From NCBI RefSeq assembly GCF_029714405.1, contig NZ_CP121650.1, positions 2,857,001-2,921,000 on the forward strand: 64,000 nucleotides of DNA, written 5' to 3'. The position numbers and the translations under genes are program-made. This stretch comes from Bradyrhizobium sp. CB82. GTDB lineage: Bacteria > Pseudomonadota > Alphaproteobacteria > Rhizobiales > Xanthobacteraceae. The notes below the pieces were generated by a model. The model was not told where the DNA came from. It saw only the letters and a program-made list of their open reading frames with translations, and did no database searches. This document shows, one piece after another, positions 36,473-47,800 of the stretch. The first letter of the stretch is position 1. Each line of letters begins with the position of its first letter.

Positions 36473-37390
36473 TCAACGATCCGGCACGAACACGGTGCCG
36501 AGCGCGGCCGGCGCGGTGGAGCCGCCGGTGCGCGCGCGTGACAGCAGCACCAGGACGATCACCGTCGCCAGATACGGCAGTGCCGACATGAATTGCGAGG
36601 GAATGCCGATGCCCCAGCCCTGCGCGTGCAGTTGCAGGATCGTCACCGCGCCGAACAGGTAAGCACCGACGACGAGCCGCCCCGGTCGCCACGACGAGAA
36701 CACGACGAGCGCCAGTGCGATCCAGCCGCGGCCCGCAGTCATGCCGGGGATGAAGAACGGCGTATAGGCGAGCGGTAGATAGGCGCCGGCAAGTCCGGCA
36801 CAGGCGCCGCCAAACATCACCGCAAGGGTGCGGATGCGCAGCACCGGATAGCCCAGCGCATGCGCTGAGACGTGGTTGTCGCCGCAGGCGCGCAGGATCA
36901 AACCGGCGCGCGTTCGGTACAGGAACCGCCAGGCGCCGACGATCAGCGCGATCGAGAGATAAACGAAGGCGTCCTCGCCAAAGACGACTCGGCCGATCAG
37001 CGGGATGTCGGTGAGGATGGGGATATTGAGATGCGGTGCCGGCGCGATGCGCTCGCCAACGAAGCTCGCGCCGATTAGACCGGAGAGGCCGACGCCGAGG
37101 ATGGTCAGTGCGAGCCCGGTCGCAACCTGATTGACTGCTAGCCCGAGCGCCATCAGCGCGAAGACCAGCGACATCAGCGTGCCCGCGGCGATGCCGCAGA
37201 GCGCGCCGACGAAGACCGAGCCCGTGAGCCACGCGCCCGCAAAGCCGCAGGCCGCGCCCATGATCATCATGCCCTCGACGCCGAGGTTGAGAACGCCTGA
37301 GCGCTCGGTCACGAGCTCGCCCGTCGCCGCGATCAGCAGCGGCGTCGAAGCGGCAAGCACCGACAGGATGATGGCTTCAACCAGTTCCAC
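36473..37390 (-). CDS. ABC permease, second (importer 1)
   Basis: 305 residues with eight to ten membrane segments of the BPD_transp_2 type (ERSGVLNLGVEGMMIMGA, NQVATGLALTILGVGLSGL, TRAGLILRACGDNHVSAHAL, GLAGAYLPLAYTPFF). This is the smaller permease of the two-permease BMP importers. It overlaps the first permease gene by 14 bases, a sign of coupled translation. Confidence 0.9.
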   Translation of the reverse strand: MELVEAIILSVLAASTPLLIAATGELVTERSGVLNLGVEGMMIMGAACGFAGAWLTGSVFVGALCGIAAGTLMSLVFALMALGLAVNQVATGLALTILGVGLSGLIGASFVGERIAPAPHLNIPILTDIPLIGRVVFGEDAFVYLSIALIVGAWRFLYRTRAGLILRACGDNHVSAHALGYPVLRIRTLAVMFGGACAGLAGAYLPLAYTPFFIPGMTAGRGWIALALVVFSSWRPGRLVVGAYLFGAVTILQLHAQGWGIGIPSQFMSALPYLATVIVLVLLSRARTGGSTAPAALGTVFVPDR

Positions 37391-38451
37391 GGGCCACCTG
37401 ACGGTTCGGGAAGATCAGCCGGAAGCGGTACAGGATCAGGGAATCGCAGGCGAGCACGTAGAACAGCAAAATGCCCTGAAAAACCTTGGTGACATCCAGC
37501 GGGATCTTCATTGCGATCTGGGCCTGCTCGCCGCCGATGAAGGTCAATGCGAGGAAAAGGCCTGCAACCAATATTCCAATCGGATTCAAGCGGCCGAGGA
37601 AGGCGACGATGATGGCGGTAAAACCGTATCCGGGCGAGATGCCGGGTTGCAGATGCCCAACGGGGCCCGCGACCTCGATGATGCCGGCAAGGCCCGCAAG
37701 CGCGCCCGAGACGGCGAAGGTCAGGATGATCAGCTGGTTGGCGTTGAAGCCGCCGAACCGCGCCGCGCGCGGCGCAGCGCCGACCACGCGAATCTCGAAC
37801 CCCTTGATGGTTCGTCCGAGCAGCACCGCCGCCGCCGCGACGACCAGGAGGGCGATGATCGAGCCGAGATGAAGCCGCCCGCCTTCGATCAGCACCGGGA
37901 CCGTCGCCACGGGATCGAACTCCGCCGTGGTCGGGAAATTGAAACCGTGTGGATCGCGCCAGGGGCCACGCACGAGATAGTCGAGAAAGAGGTCGGCGAC
38001 ATAGACCAGCATCAGGCTGGTCAGGATTTCGCTGGCGCCGAACTTCACCTTGCAGATCGCCGGGATCAGGGCGTACAGCGCGCCCGCGATCGCGCCGAGC
38101 AACAGCATGACCGGCAGCACCCAGGCGCCGGCGTCCGTGCCCTGCGTCTTCACCGCGATCCAGCTTCCGGCGACCGCGCCAATCAGGAATTGGCCTTCGG
38201 CCCCAATGTTCCAGGCATTGGCGAGATAGCAGAGCGACAGCCCGATCGCGATCATCGCCAGCGGCGTGGCTTTCACCGCGATCTCCTGGAGCGAGTAGCC
38301 ATCCGTCAGGGGCGCGATGAAATAGGCCTGTAGCGCGAGCAGTGGATTCTTTCCGAGGATCGCGAACAAGACACTCATGGTCACGATCGTGAGGCCGATC
38401 GCGATCAGCGGCGAGACCAGCGCGATCGTGTTGGAGCGCTCGGCGCGCTTC

Positions 38452-38468
<17 letters not shown>
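37377..38468 (-). CDS. ABC permease, first (importer 1)
   Basis: 363 residues, membrane-spanning (ALVSPLIAIGLTIVTMSVLF, NAWNIGAEGQFLIGAVAGSW, FGASEILTSLMLVYVADLFL, GYGFTAIIVAFLGRLNPIG). The larger permease of the BMP-type importer, which forms a heterodimer with the product of 36473-37390. It overlaps the ATPase gene by 17 bases. Confidence 0.9.
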
Positions 38469-40023
<1,555 letters not shown>

Positions 40024-40580
40024 TCGTGGGTCGGGTAAAGTGCCTCTGCCTCAATAGTGGGCTAGTTTGATCCGCCGCGTAAGTAGCGAAAAAACGTCAT
40101 GCCTTGCTCAACGCTTCGGCAAACGAGAGGATTCGCCGTCCATTTGCGATTCTCGAGCGGCAGTTTTAGCGAGTCCGTAGTTGTGCGGTAAGTGTTTGTT
40201 GCAAATTTGTGACGGTTCAAGCCAAATCGGAACCGCCTATGCAGGCTTGACGACAACTTGGGCAAACCAACGCTTTCGCCTCGTATGCTTTGCGCCGGCA
40301 CCGTGACGCCGCGGGTTCGGGCTCAGCGTGTCGTTTTGTGCCGGGCACAAAAGGCAAATAAAAACAACCGGGAAAATCTGGCAGGGCCTGCGCAACGTGC
40401 CCTGGCGCGCGCATTGCCGCGCATGAAGCTTGGCGAAAAGTCCTAACCCCCCGCAAATCTTCTGCTGAAACCTGCAGCAGGCGTTGAAGCAAGTTGAGGC
40501 TTCTCACCTCCAGGGAACGGCGCAAGTGTCGCACCCAACGAGGCTTGATTTCTGAAGCTTCAATTTTGGGGGTGTTCAGG
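40024..40580. other. divergent promoter region of importer 1 and the decayed channel gene
   Basis: 557 bases without a convincing gene. The region is AT-richer around 40130-40210 and 40340-40380. It should contain the importer promoter on the minus strand and, formerly, that of the outer-membrane channel gene at 40581. No clear riboswitch-like fold was recognised. Confidence 0.4.
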
Positions 40581-41412
40581 ATGTCGTTTCGTTTCACGGC
40601 AATTGCAGCAACGGCGCTGTCTCTTGCTACGCTGGCCACCGGCGGCTTGGCTCGTGACCATCACCGGCGGCGCTGCCAGACTGCGCCGGCGCGACCGAGA
40701 TCTACGGCCTGTTCCGCTCGACCTTCGGCTGGAACGAGCTGTTCAACACCAAGGGCTTCACCGCCGGCCCGCTGCACAACGTCTCGTTCGAAGTCGGTAT
40801 GGACGGCAACACCGAGAACAATTTCCTCGCGCCCGCCAAGCGCGACGTCGTCGCCGGTCTGCAGTTCGCCTTCGATCTTCCCTACAAGGGCTACATCAAC
40901 GTCGCGCCCCTGATGTACTGGGAGTTCTCGAACCACAACGCCTTCACCCAGTGCGGCCTGTTCGTTACCGGGCCGGCAGGCGTCGTCTGTAACTCGGACG
41001 GCAACGTCAGCTACAACCCCACCTGGGCGGTCGAAATCAACTACTACATGGATCTCGGCTTCCTGCCGCCGAACATGCAGTACTGGTCGATCAGCGGCCG
41101 CGCCGGCTGGTATGGACCGAAGGGCGACTCCAACGGCCTTCCTGCGCTCTCGGGCGTCGGCCGGTTCTCCACGGCGTCCAAGACCGAGCTGAACAGCGAG
41201 CCGATCCGTCTGACCTTCGAGCCTCGAAGGCGGTGTGGGGTGACAAGTACTCGCACTTCGTCGATCTCTGGGTCGCCTATCGCTACTGGCAGAACAAGTT
41301 CGGCCTCGACCACAACGCCATGCCCGGCGTCTGCACGGTCGCGGCGACCGGCCAGAGCACCAAGAGCTGCACCGAGTCCACGGTCTATGGTGGTGTCACT
41401 CTGAAGTTCTGA
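40581..41412 (+). pseudogene. outer-membrane channel protein, Tsx-like (decayed)
   Basis: An ATG at 40581 opens an intact signal peptide (MSFRFTAIAATALSLATLAT then GGLA). The frame then degenerates. After an apparent internal deletion, another frame reads CAGATEIYGLFRSTFGWNEL, NVSFEVGMDGNTENNFLAPA, AFDLPYKGYINVAPLMYWEF and NYYMDLGFLPPNMQYWSISG. At about 41224 a one-base shift leads to the C-terminus KAVWGDKYSHFVDLWVAYRY ... VYGGVTLKF, with terminal Phe. The beta-barrel features and position beside a purine-type importer suggest a nucleoside channel of the Tsx type (inference). Internal loss of roughly 80 codons plus two frameshifts. Confidence 0.8.
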
Positions 41413-41433
41413 TCGCACGAGGGGCGTAGGGTA

Positions 41434-41506
41434 GGTTAGCCGAAGGCGTAACCCACCTCCTTCTTTCCGCGCTTAAAAAGAAGTGGTGGGTTACGCTGCG
41501 CTAACC
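41434..41506. repeat. intergenic hairpin repeat (GGTTAGCC...GCTAACC type)
   Basis: GGTTAGCCGAAGGCGTAACC and CACC pair with GGTGGGTTACGCTGCGCTAACC across a short spacer. This long imperfect palindrome is a dispersed element of Bradyrhizobium genomes. Confidence 0.7.
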
Positions 41507-41522
41507 TTGCTGTGTCACTAAC

Positions 41523-41618
41523 CCTCATGGTGAGGAGCGCGAAGCGCGTCTCGAACCATGAGGCCCGGCCTGTGGCCCACATCCTTCGAGACGCTTGCTT
41601 CGCAAGCTCCTCAGGATG
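41523..41618. repeat. paired palindromic repeats next to the IS element
   Basis: Two hairpins in tandem: CTCATGGT...ACCATGAG (41523-41563, inner GAGCGCGAAGCGC) and CATCC...GGATG (41580-41618, inner GCTTGCTTCGCAAGC). Both are widespread alphaproteobacterial intergenic elements. They abut the left side of the IS110 element. Confidence 0.7.
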
Positions 41619-41670
41619 AGGAGTTAGAGCGTTTACTAACCCATCCTTGTATTAGCCCGATCTCTTATGA

Positions 41671-41850
41671 TGGTGCCGTTCCGTGAGGAATGGCCCAGCC
41701 CGGGTGACGGCCCGAGCTGGGTCGCCGTTCGATCGGATCGGTACCCATCGAAGCCTTAAGGGCTGTCCGACGTAGCGAGATCGCGACCGGCACTTCATCG
41801 GGACCCGAATGGTTGAACGAACTTGAGGTTCGCATAACAAGGGAGGGATC
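41671..41850 (+). ncRNA. candidate bridge RNA of the IS110 element
   Basis: The transposase leader holds two hairpins near its start: CCGTTCC-GTGA-GGAATGG and CCCAGCCCGGG-TGACGG-CCCGAGCTGGG, followed by about 100 further bases with more pairing potential. IS110 transposases use an RNA encoded in the element's non-coding end to pair with target and donor DNA. Position and size fit, but the two guide loops were not assigned. Boundaries are approximate. Confidence 0.5.
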
Positions 41851-41857
41851 GACGAAG

Positions 41858-42826
41858 ATGGGCAAGCATACCACGACCTGTGCCGGGGTCGATACCGGCA
41901 AACGGAAGCTTGATGTGGCGATCGAGGGCCGCCGCGAGCAGTTGCAGGTGGAGAACACGTCGGAAGGTCACGAGGCTTTGTTGGCGTGGCTGCGACAGCA
42001 TCGCGTCAAGCGCATCGGCATCGAGGCGAGCGGCGGTTACGAACAGCCTGTCGTCGCTGAACTGCGACGCAAGCGGTTTGTGGTTGTGGTGTTTCAGCCG
42101 GCTCAGGTCCGGGCCTATGCCAAATTCCACTTGCGGCGGGCCAAGAACGATAAGATCGATGCTGCTCTTATCGCAGCTTGCACCGCAGCGGTGCGGAAGA
42201 TCCATGCCGCTCCCGATCCTCGGTTGCGGCCATTCGCCGAGCAACTGACCATGATCGATCAGATCGGCGAGGATATCGCGCGCCTCAAGAACAGGATCGA
42301 GAGCTGCCGCAATGTAGGGATTAACCAGCTCTGGCATGAGGATATCGCGCGTTTGGAACAACGTGAGAAGGCCGCACTCAAGGCTCTGGTCGCCTCGATC
42401 TGCAAGCATCCCGACCTTGCCAAGAGGCTTGCGCTGATCAACAGCGTCGACGGCATCGGGCTGCCGACCGCCGTTGCCATCCTGGTGCGTCTGCCTGAGA
42501 TCGGCCGGATCACACGGGAGCAAGCTGTCGCTCTCGCCGGACTTGCGCCCTATGACGACGACAGCGGCGACCAGGTCGGGGTTCGGCATATTGAAGGCGG
42601 ACGAAAGCGGCTGCGTCGCGCCCTTTATACCGCTTCACTGGCTGCATCGTTTCGATGGAATCCACAGCTCATCGAGCTCTACCGCAGGCTGACCGCAGCC
42701 GGAAAGGAACACAAGCGCGCGCTCGTTGCCTGTGCCAGGAAGATGCTCATCTTTGCCAACACAGTGGTGGCTCGCGGCACGCCATGGTGCGGCGAACCGC
42801 CGGTGCGATCCTTCTCTGTTTCTTAG
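41858..42826 (+). CDS. IS110-family DEDD transposase
   Basis: 322 residues. The N-terminal RuvC-like DEDD domain shows AGVDTGKRKLDVAIEG, GIEASGGYEQP and RRAKNDKIDAALIA. The C-terminal Transposase_20 domain shows INSVDGIGLPTAVAILVRLP and LAGLAPYDDDSGD, with the serine proposed to act with the DEDD site. GGGAGGG precedes the ATG at 41858. The gene is intact, so the element may still be active. Confidence 0.92.
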   Translation: MGKHTTTCAGVDTGKRKLDVAIEGRREQLQVENTSEGHEALLAWLRQHRVKRIGIEASGGYEQPVVAELRRKRFVVVVFQPAQVRAYAKFHLRRAKNDKIDAALIAACTAAVRKIHAAPDPRLRPFAEQLTMIDQIGEDIARLKNRIESCRNVGINQLWHEDIARLEQREKAALKALVASICKHPDLAKRLALINSVDGIGLPTAVAILVRLPEIGRITREQAVALAGLAPYDDDSGDQVGVRHIEGGRKRLRRALYTASLAASFRWNPQLIELYRRLTAAGKEHKRALVACARKMLIFANTVVARGTPWCGEPPVRSFSVS

Positions 42827-42832
42827 TTGGAC

Positions 42833-42854
42833 CGGGACGAGTTTCTTCGTCCCG
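42833..42854 (+). terminator. hairpin after the transposase gene
   Basis: CGGGACGA (42833-42840) pairs with TCGTCCCG (42847-42854) around a 6-base loop, beginning 7 bases after the stop. Likely a transcript end or part of the right-end structure of the element. Confidence 0.6.
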
Positions 42855-42883
42855 ACCTACGGCCTCTCACGACGCCGCGCGCA

Positions 42884-42955
42884 GCGTCCGTCAAGGCTGG
42901 CCGTCGCTCGCCAGAACTCACCTTATCTGCCGCCAGGCCACGCCTTGACGGACGC
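42884..42955. repeat. 14-bp inverted repeat at the IS right side
   Basis: GCGTCCGTCAAGGC (42884-42897) recurs inverted and perfect at 42942-42955, 44 bases apart. It may be part of the IS110 right end or of the pre-existing target region. Confidence 0.6.
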
Positions 42956-43025
42956 GAGTACGGCGTCATCGTGGCGGGCTCGGATGATCAAAAGGGCGTA
43001 GAACACAGCCACCATTTAATGGTTG

Positions 43026-43523
43026 CTACGACTGGGTCGACTTCGTCCACACGCCATCATGCAGGGCTTCGGCTTCGTCTTCCAGAAGCGGGCCGACGAC
43101 TTCGGTCGGCCGCTGGCCGCTGGCGAAGACCTCGCGGCAGGGAAGATCGAGAGTCGGGTTCTCCGGGTGGTTGCCGGTGACGCCGCGCAGGCGGTGCTCA
43201 CTCAAGGCATAGACCACGCGGCCGATGCCGGCCCAGTAGATCGCGCCGGCGCACATCGCACAGGGTTCGGCGGAGGAATAGAGGGTTGCCTTGGCGAGCA
43301 CCTCGCGGCTCAGCGCGCGGCAGGCTTGGGTGGCGGCGAGACGCTCGGCATGCGCGGTGCCGTCATGGTCCGGCATGTAGCCGTTCTCGGCCTCGATCAG
43401 CACGTTGCCGTCTACATCGACCACAAGGCAGCCAAACGGGTGGTTGCCATGGGTAAGGGAGCGGCGGGCGACTTCAAACGAAAGGCGCAAGAAGTGCTCG
43501 TCGCGTTCCGATGCGCCGCTCAT
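43026..43523 (-). CDS. nucleobase/nucleoside deaminase (CDA-fold, guanine deaminase-like)
   Basis: 165 residues of the cytidine-deaminase fold. Zinc ligands are His58 and catalytic Glu60 in TAHAERLA, with Cys88 and Cys91 in SAEPCAMCAG. The family includes guanine deaminase and tRNA adenosine deaminase. Context with importers, xanthine dehydrogenase and ureide enzymes favours guanine (to xanthine) or a related purine base. It follows the importer 2 ATPase gene by 12 bases and closes that operon. The IS element lies just past its stop. Confidence 0.85.
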   Translation of the reverse strand: MSGASERDEHFLRLSFEVARRSLTHGNHPFGCLVVDVDGNVLIEAENGYMPDHDGTAHAERLAATQACRALSREVLAKATLYSSAEPCAMCAGAIYWAGIGRVVYALSEHRLRGVTGNHPENPTLDLPCREVFASGQRPTEVVGPLLEDEAEALHDGVWTKSTQS

Positions 43524-43535
43524 CGCTACTCCCAG

Positions 43536-45068
43536 TTAATGTCCCGCCATGTGACGGCCGACAACGGTGAGGTCTGCTTCGCTGGTCCGTGCTTCATACA
43601 CGAATTCGCCGTGGAACATCACCACCAGCCGGTCGGACAGCTCCAGCAATTCGTCGAGATCCTCGCTGACCAGCAGCACCGCCGCGCCCCGATTGCGCGC
43701 CGCCATGATCTCGGCGTGGATCTGGGCCACCGCCGCGAAGTCGAGGCCAAAGCAAGGATTGGCCGCGACCAGCACCTCGACATCGCCGCCGAGCTCGCGC
43801 GCCAGCACCGCGCGCTGGACATTGCCGCCTGACAGCGCCGAGATCGGCGTCTCCGGCGTGCGCGTCTTGATCTTGTATTGCGCGATCTTCTTCCGGGCGT
43901 CGTCGCGGAATGCGCCGCGGTTGAGCCACCAGCCGAGGCTCGCAAAGGGCGCGCGGTCGAATTCGCGGAAGGCAATGTTGTCGGCGACGCTCATGCCGCC
44001 GACGCAGGCGTTCTTGAGCGGCTCCTCCGGCAACAGCGACATCTTGTGCCGGCGCATCTCCTCGCGGCGCGCGCGATAAGAATCGCCGGCGACGCGGATC
44101 TCGCCGCTCTCGGCCTCGCGCTGGCCGGCCAGCACCTCGACGAGCTGGCGTTGCCCGTTGCCAGAGACCCCGGCGATGCCGACGATCTCGCCGGCGCGTA
44201 CCGTAAGGGAGACATCGTGCACCGCAATGGCGCCGGCATCGTCGAGCGCGCGGACCTTCGCCAGCTCCAGCCTCGTCTGGCCTGTTTCACCGGTGCGCGG
44301 GGGCTGCACGGTCAACTGCTCGGCGCCGATCATGGTGCGCGCCATGGCGTCGGGCGTGAGCTCGGCGACCTTGCCCTGGCCGGCGAGCTTGCCGCGCCGC
44401 AGGATCGTCACCTCATCGGCGAAGGCCATGACCTCGCGAAACTTGTGCGTGATCATCAGAATCGTCAGTTCGCGCTTGACCACCATGTCGCGGAGCATAC
44501 CGAGCACCTCGTCGGCTTCCGCCGGCGTCAGCACCGAGGTCGGCTCGTCCAGGATCAGGAAGCGCCGTTTCAGATAGAGCTGCTTGAGTATCTCGCATTT
44601 CTGCCGTTCCCCGGCTGAAACATCGGAGACCTTCGCGTTGAGAGGCACCTTGAATGGCATCCGCGCGAGGAACGCCTCGAGCTCCTTCTTCTCTTTGGAC
44701 CAATCCACCACCGTCGGAACGTCGTCGCGCGCGAGCACGAGATTCTCCGCGACCGTCATCGCCGGCACCAGCGTAAAATGCTGGTAGACCATGCCGAGGC
44801 CAAGCGCGTGCGCTTCCTTCGGATTGCCAATCGCCTGCTGGCGGCCGCCGATCAGGATGTCGCCTTCCGTGGCGTGGTAATAGCCCATGATGCATTTGAC
44901 GAGCGTCGACTTGCCGGCCCCGTTCTCGCCGAGCAACGCATGGAAGGAGCCGGGACGCACCTTCAGCTCGACCTTGTCCAGCGCGAGGAAATCGCCGAAG
45001 CGCATGGTCATGGCGATGGCGTCGACGCCGAAGGCGCCTGCGGGCGGTGCTGTCTCGCCGATGATCAC
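43536..45068 (-). CDS. ABC ATPase with two nucleotide-binding domains (importer 2)
   Basis: 510 residues. NBD1: Walker [10 protein letters not shown] (47-55), [29 protein letters not shown]2: degenerate P-loop [10 protein letters not shown] and [15 protein letters not shown] with AANPCFGLD. Same architecture as the importer 1 ATPase but clearly diverged. It overlaps the biuret-hydrolase-like gene by four bases (ATGA) and lies within a six-gene minus-strand operon from the binding protein (48906) to the deaminase (43026). Confidence 0.9.
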   Translation of the reverse strand: MIIGETAPPAGAFGVDAIAMTMRFGDFLALDKVELKVRPGSFHALLGENGAGKSTLVKCIMGYYHATEGDILIGGRQQAIGNPKEAHALGLGMVYQHFTLVPAMTVAENLVLARDDVPTVVDWSKEKKELEAFLARMPFKVPLNAKVSDVSAGERQKCEILKQLYLKRRFLILDEPTSVLTPAEADEVLGMLRDMVVKRELTILMITHKFREVMAFADEVTILRRGKLAGQGKVAELTPDAMARTMIGAEQLTVQPPRTGETGQTRLELAKVRALDDAGAIAVHDVSLTVRAGEIVGIAGVSGNGQRQLVEVLAGQREAESGEIRVAGDSYRARREEMRRHKMSLLPEEPLKNACVGGMSVADNIAFREFDRAPFASLGWWLNRGAFRDDARKKIAQYKIKTRTPETPISALSGGNVQRAVLARELGGDVEVLVAANPCFGLDFAAVAQIHAEIMAARNRGAAVLLVSEDLDELLELSDRLVVMFHGEFVYEARTSEADLTVVGRHMAGH

Positions 45069-45748
45069 GAGATCGCTCCGATCAGCGCGTCCGAGGTCGA
45101 GACTGCGCCGAACACGCCGCCCTGCATCTTGATCATCTTCAGCGCGTGGTCATGATTGCTCTTGTCGGTCGCGCCGCAGCAATCGTGCAGCAGCACGCAT
45201 TCGAAGCCGCGGTCGTTGGCCTCGCGCATGGTGGTGTGGACGCAGACGTCGGTGGTGATGCCGGTGAGCACGATGTTCTCGACGCCGCGGACGCGCAGGA
45301 TCAGTTCGAGATCGGTGGCGCAAAACGAGCCCTTGCCGGGCTTGTCGATGATGGGCTCACCCGGCATCGGTGCGAGCTCGGGGATGATCTCCCAGCCGGG
45401 CTCGCCGCGCACGAGAATACGGCCGCACGGGCCGGGATCGCCGATCCCGGCGCCGATCTGCCGCGACCGCCAGCGCTTGTTGGCGGGCAGGTCGGAGAGA
45501 TCGGAGCGGTGGCCTTCGCGGGTATGGATGATGTGGAAGCCCTGGCTGCGCATCACCGCGAGCAGCTTCTTGATCGGCTCGACCGGCGCCCGCGTCAGCG
45601 ACAGGTCATAGCCCATCTTGTCGACATAGCCGCCGACGCCACAGAAATCGGTCTGCATGTCGATGATGATCAGCGCCGTGTTTTCGGGGCGGAGGTCGCC
45701 ATTGTAGGGCCAGGCGTAGGGCTCGGACTTGATGTGGCGGTCGGGCAT
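45065..45748 (-). CDS. biuH: biuret amidohydrolase-like cysteine hydrolase
   Basis: 227 residues of the isochorismatase-like family. Catalytic Asp30 (IIIDMQTDF), Lys136 ([10 protein letters not shown]) and Cys169 ([12 protein letters not shown]) are in place. The sequence closely follows my recollection of the characterised Rhizobium leguminosarum biuret hydrolase (YPWPYNG, [20 protein letters not shown], ANDRGxECxLL), offset by six residues. It would hydrolyse biuret to allophanate and ammonia. It sits inside the importer 2 operon, between the permease (11-base gap) and ATPase genes, so the imported solute or a product of it is probably a ureide. Ureidoacrylate-type hydrolysis is the alternative. 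Confidence 0.8.
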   Translation of the reverse strand: MPDRHIKSEPYAWPYNGDLRPENTALIIIDMQTDFCGVGGYVDKMGYDLSLTRAPVEPIKKLLAVMRSQGFHIIHTREGHRSDLSDLPANKRWRSRQIGAGIGDPGPCGRILVRGEPGWEIIPELAPMPGEPIIDKPGKGSFCATDLELILRVRGVENIVLTGITTDVCVHTTMREANDRGFECVLLHDCCGATDKSNHDHALKMIKMQGGVFGAVSTSDALIGAIS

Positions 45749-45759
45749 GGATTGGTTCT

Positions 45760-46686
45760 CTAGCGAGTGATCGACAATTCGGCCGGCGCGCCGGTCAGCG
45801 TGCGCTTCGGCGAGCAGGTGATGATCATGATCGCCAGCGTCAGGATGTAGGGCGCAGCGTTGAAGAGATGATAGCCGGAGGTGACGCCGACCGATTGCAG
45901 CGCTGGTCCCAGCGCCGCGGCGCCGCCGAAGGCGAGCGAGGCCCACAGGCACAGCATCGGATCCCAACGTGCGAAGATCACGAGCGCGACCGCCGTGATG
46001 CCCTGGCCGGAGGACAGGCCCTCGTTCCAGCTTCCGGGATAGAACAGCGACAGGAACGAGCCGCCGATACCGGCAAGAAAGCCGCCGATCATGGTAGCGC
46101 GCAGCCGGATCAGGAGAACGGAATGGCCCATCGCGCGTGCCGCATCCGAGCTTTCGCCGGTGGTGCGGATGAGGAGCCCCCACCGCGTGGTGCTGAAGGC
46201 CCAGTAGAGGATGGGTGCGAGCGCGACGCCGATCAGGAACATGACGTTGATGCGCAGCGCCGCGCGCACCTGCGGGATGTCGCTCCACCAGCCGAAATCG
46301 ATCGCGGGCAGCCGCGGTGCTGTGGGCTCGATCAACGGCTTGCCGAGATAGAACGCGAGGCCCGTGCCGAACAGCATGAGCGCGATTCCGACGGCGATGT
46401 CGTTGACACGCGGCAGTGAGCAGACGCCGGCATGCAACGCGCCGAGGAGGGCACCGGTGATGCCGGCAGCGAGCACGCCCAGCCACGGCGAGCCGGAGAG
46501 ATAGGAGATGCCATAGGCGCTCATCGCGCCCATCACCAACGTGCCTTCGAGGCCGAGATTGATGCGGCCGGAACGCTCGGTGATGCATTCACCCAGGCTC
46601 ACGAACAGGAACGGCGTGGAGACGCGAATGGCGCCGCCGAACACGGCGAGCGGCACGGTCCACAGTCCGATCGAGCCATCCGCCAT
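45760..46686 (-). CDS. ABC permease, second (importer 2)
   Basis: 308 residues, multi-pass BPD_transp_2 type ([60 protein letters not shown]). Small permease of a BMP-type importer. Starts one base after the first permease stop. The longer frame upstream is a shadow inside that gene. Confidence 0.9.
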   Translation of the reverse strand: MADGSIGLWTVPLAVFGGAIRVSTPFLFVSLGECITERSGRINLGLEGTLVMGAMSAYGISYLSGSPWLGVLAAGITGALLGALHAGVCSLPRVNDIAVGIALMLFGTGLAFYLGKPLIEPTAPRLPAIDFGWWSDIPQVRAALRINVMFLIGVALAPILYWAFSTTRWGLLIRTTGESSDAARAMGHSVLLIRLRATMIGGFLAGIGGSFLSLFYPGSWNEGLSSGQGITAVALVIFARWDPMLCLWASLAFGGAAALGPALQSVGVTSGYHLFNAAPYILTLAIMIITCSPKRTLTGAPAELSITR

Positions 46687-46687
46687 C

Positions 46688-47800
46688 TCAGGACTTCCCC
46701 TTGAGAAATCCGATGCGGCCGTAGAGCGCATCGCTTGCCAGCACGAAGACGAAGATGATGCCTTGCAGCACCAGCACGGACGCATCGGGCAGCCCCAGGC
46801 GGCGCTGCAACAGCCCGCCGCTGGCGCTGATGCCGCCGAGCAGGATCGCCACCGGAACGATCGCAAGCGGATTTTGCCGCGCGAGGAAGGCGACCAGGAT
46901 GCCGGTGAAGCCGTAGCCGGCCGCGAGATTGGCATTGGTGCGGCCCTGCACGGCAGCGACCTCGACCATGCCCGCGAGCCCCGCCGCGCCGCCGGCGAGG
47001 AAGCAGATCGTGAGGATGAGCTTGTTGACTCCGAGTCCGACGATCTTCGCGGCGCGGATGTTGCCACCGGCGACGCGCGCGGCGAAGCCGAACACGGTGT
47101 GATAGATCAGGATGTAGGCAGCGATTGCGGCGACCAGGCCGAAGACGATGCCCCAGTGCACGTCGGTGCCCGGGATACTGCCGATCATGTTGGCGGCGCC
47201 GATCTCGCGCGTTGAGGGCTTGTTGAGGCTTGCGGGATCCCGCATCGCGCCTTCGACGAGATGGTTGAGGATGGCGAGCGCGAGATAGACGAGCAAGAGG
47301 CTCGAGATCGTCTCGTTGACGCCGCGATATTGCCGTAAGCCGCCGGATAGCATGATCCACAGTCCGCCACCGATCACGCCGGCGCAGACCATCGCGATCT
47401 GGATCACGAACGGCGTTGCGCCTTGTAGCGCCAGCGCCGCGCTGGTTGCCGACAGCGCGCCGATCAGGAGCGCGCCTTCGCCGCCGATGACGACCATGCC
47501 GAGCTGCGCCGGCAGGGCCGTGCACAGCGCTGTGAGGATGAGCGGTGCCGCGCGCGTCAGCGTGTTCTGCCAGGAGAACCAGGTGCCGAATGCGCCCTGG
47601 TACATGTAGAAATAGAGATCGAGCGGGTTCTTGCCAAACATCGCGACGAAGATGCCGAACACCGCGAGCGCGCCGACCAGCGCCGCGCCCGGGATCAGGA
47701 TGTACTCGATGCTCGCGCCGTGGCGCTGGAGGAATCCCAACTCGGCCGCCGGGGCGACGGCCCCGACCGCACCGACGGGATCCGCCGCTTCCGTTGTCAC
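46688..47800 (-). CDS. ABC permease, first (importer 2)
   Basis: 370 residues from a GTG at 47800 that overlaps the binding-protein stop as GTGA. Membrane segments include YILIPGAALVGALAVFGIFV, QLGMVVIGGEGALLIGALSA, GVNETISSLLLVYLALAI and GYGFTGILVAFLARQNP. Large permease of importer 2. The extremely tight GTGA junction is a good argument for this start over the long frame that continues upstream. Confidence 0.88.
   Translation of the reverse strand: MTTEAADPVGAVGAVAPAAELGFLQRHGASIEYILIPGAALVGALAVFGIFVAMFGKNPLDLYFYMYQGAFGTWFSWQNTLTRAAPLILTALCTALPAQLGMVVIGGEGALLIGALSATSAALALQGATPFVIQIAMVCAGVIGGGLWIMLSGGLRQYRGVNETISSLLLVYLALAILNHLVEGAMRDPASLNKPSTREIGAANMIGSIPGTDVHWGIVFGLVAAIAAYILIYHTVFGFAARVAGGNIRAAKIVGLGVNKLILTICFLAGGAAGLAGMVEVAAVQGRTNANLAAGYGFTGILVAFLARQNPLAIVPVAILLGGISASGGLLQRRLGLPDASVLVLQGIIFVFVLASDALYGRIGFLKGKS

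Larger units (their letters stand above)
41640..42960 (+). mobile_element. IS110-family insertion sequence (ends approximate)
   Basis: Consists of a structured non-coding leader (about 41670-41850), the DEDD transposase and about 130 bases of structured 3' sequence. IS110 elements lack long terminal inverted repeats, so exact ends cannot be set from one copy. The left end lies after the palindromic repeats (to 41618) and the right end before the deaminase stop at 43026. It separates importer 1 from importer 2. Confidence 0.7.

Noticed and set aside
41434..41618. treating the palindromes left of the IS as terminal inverted repeats of the element
   Set aside because: They are of the widespread intergenic type and IS110 elements do not have long terminal inverted repeats.
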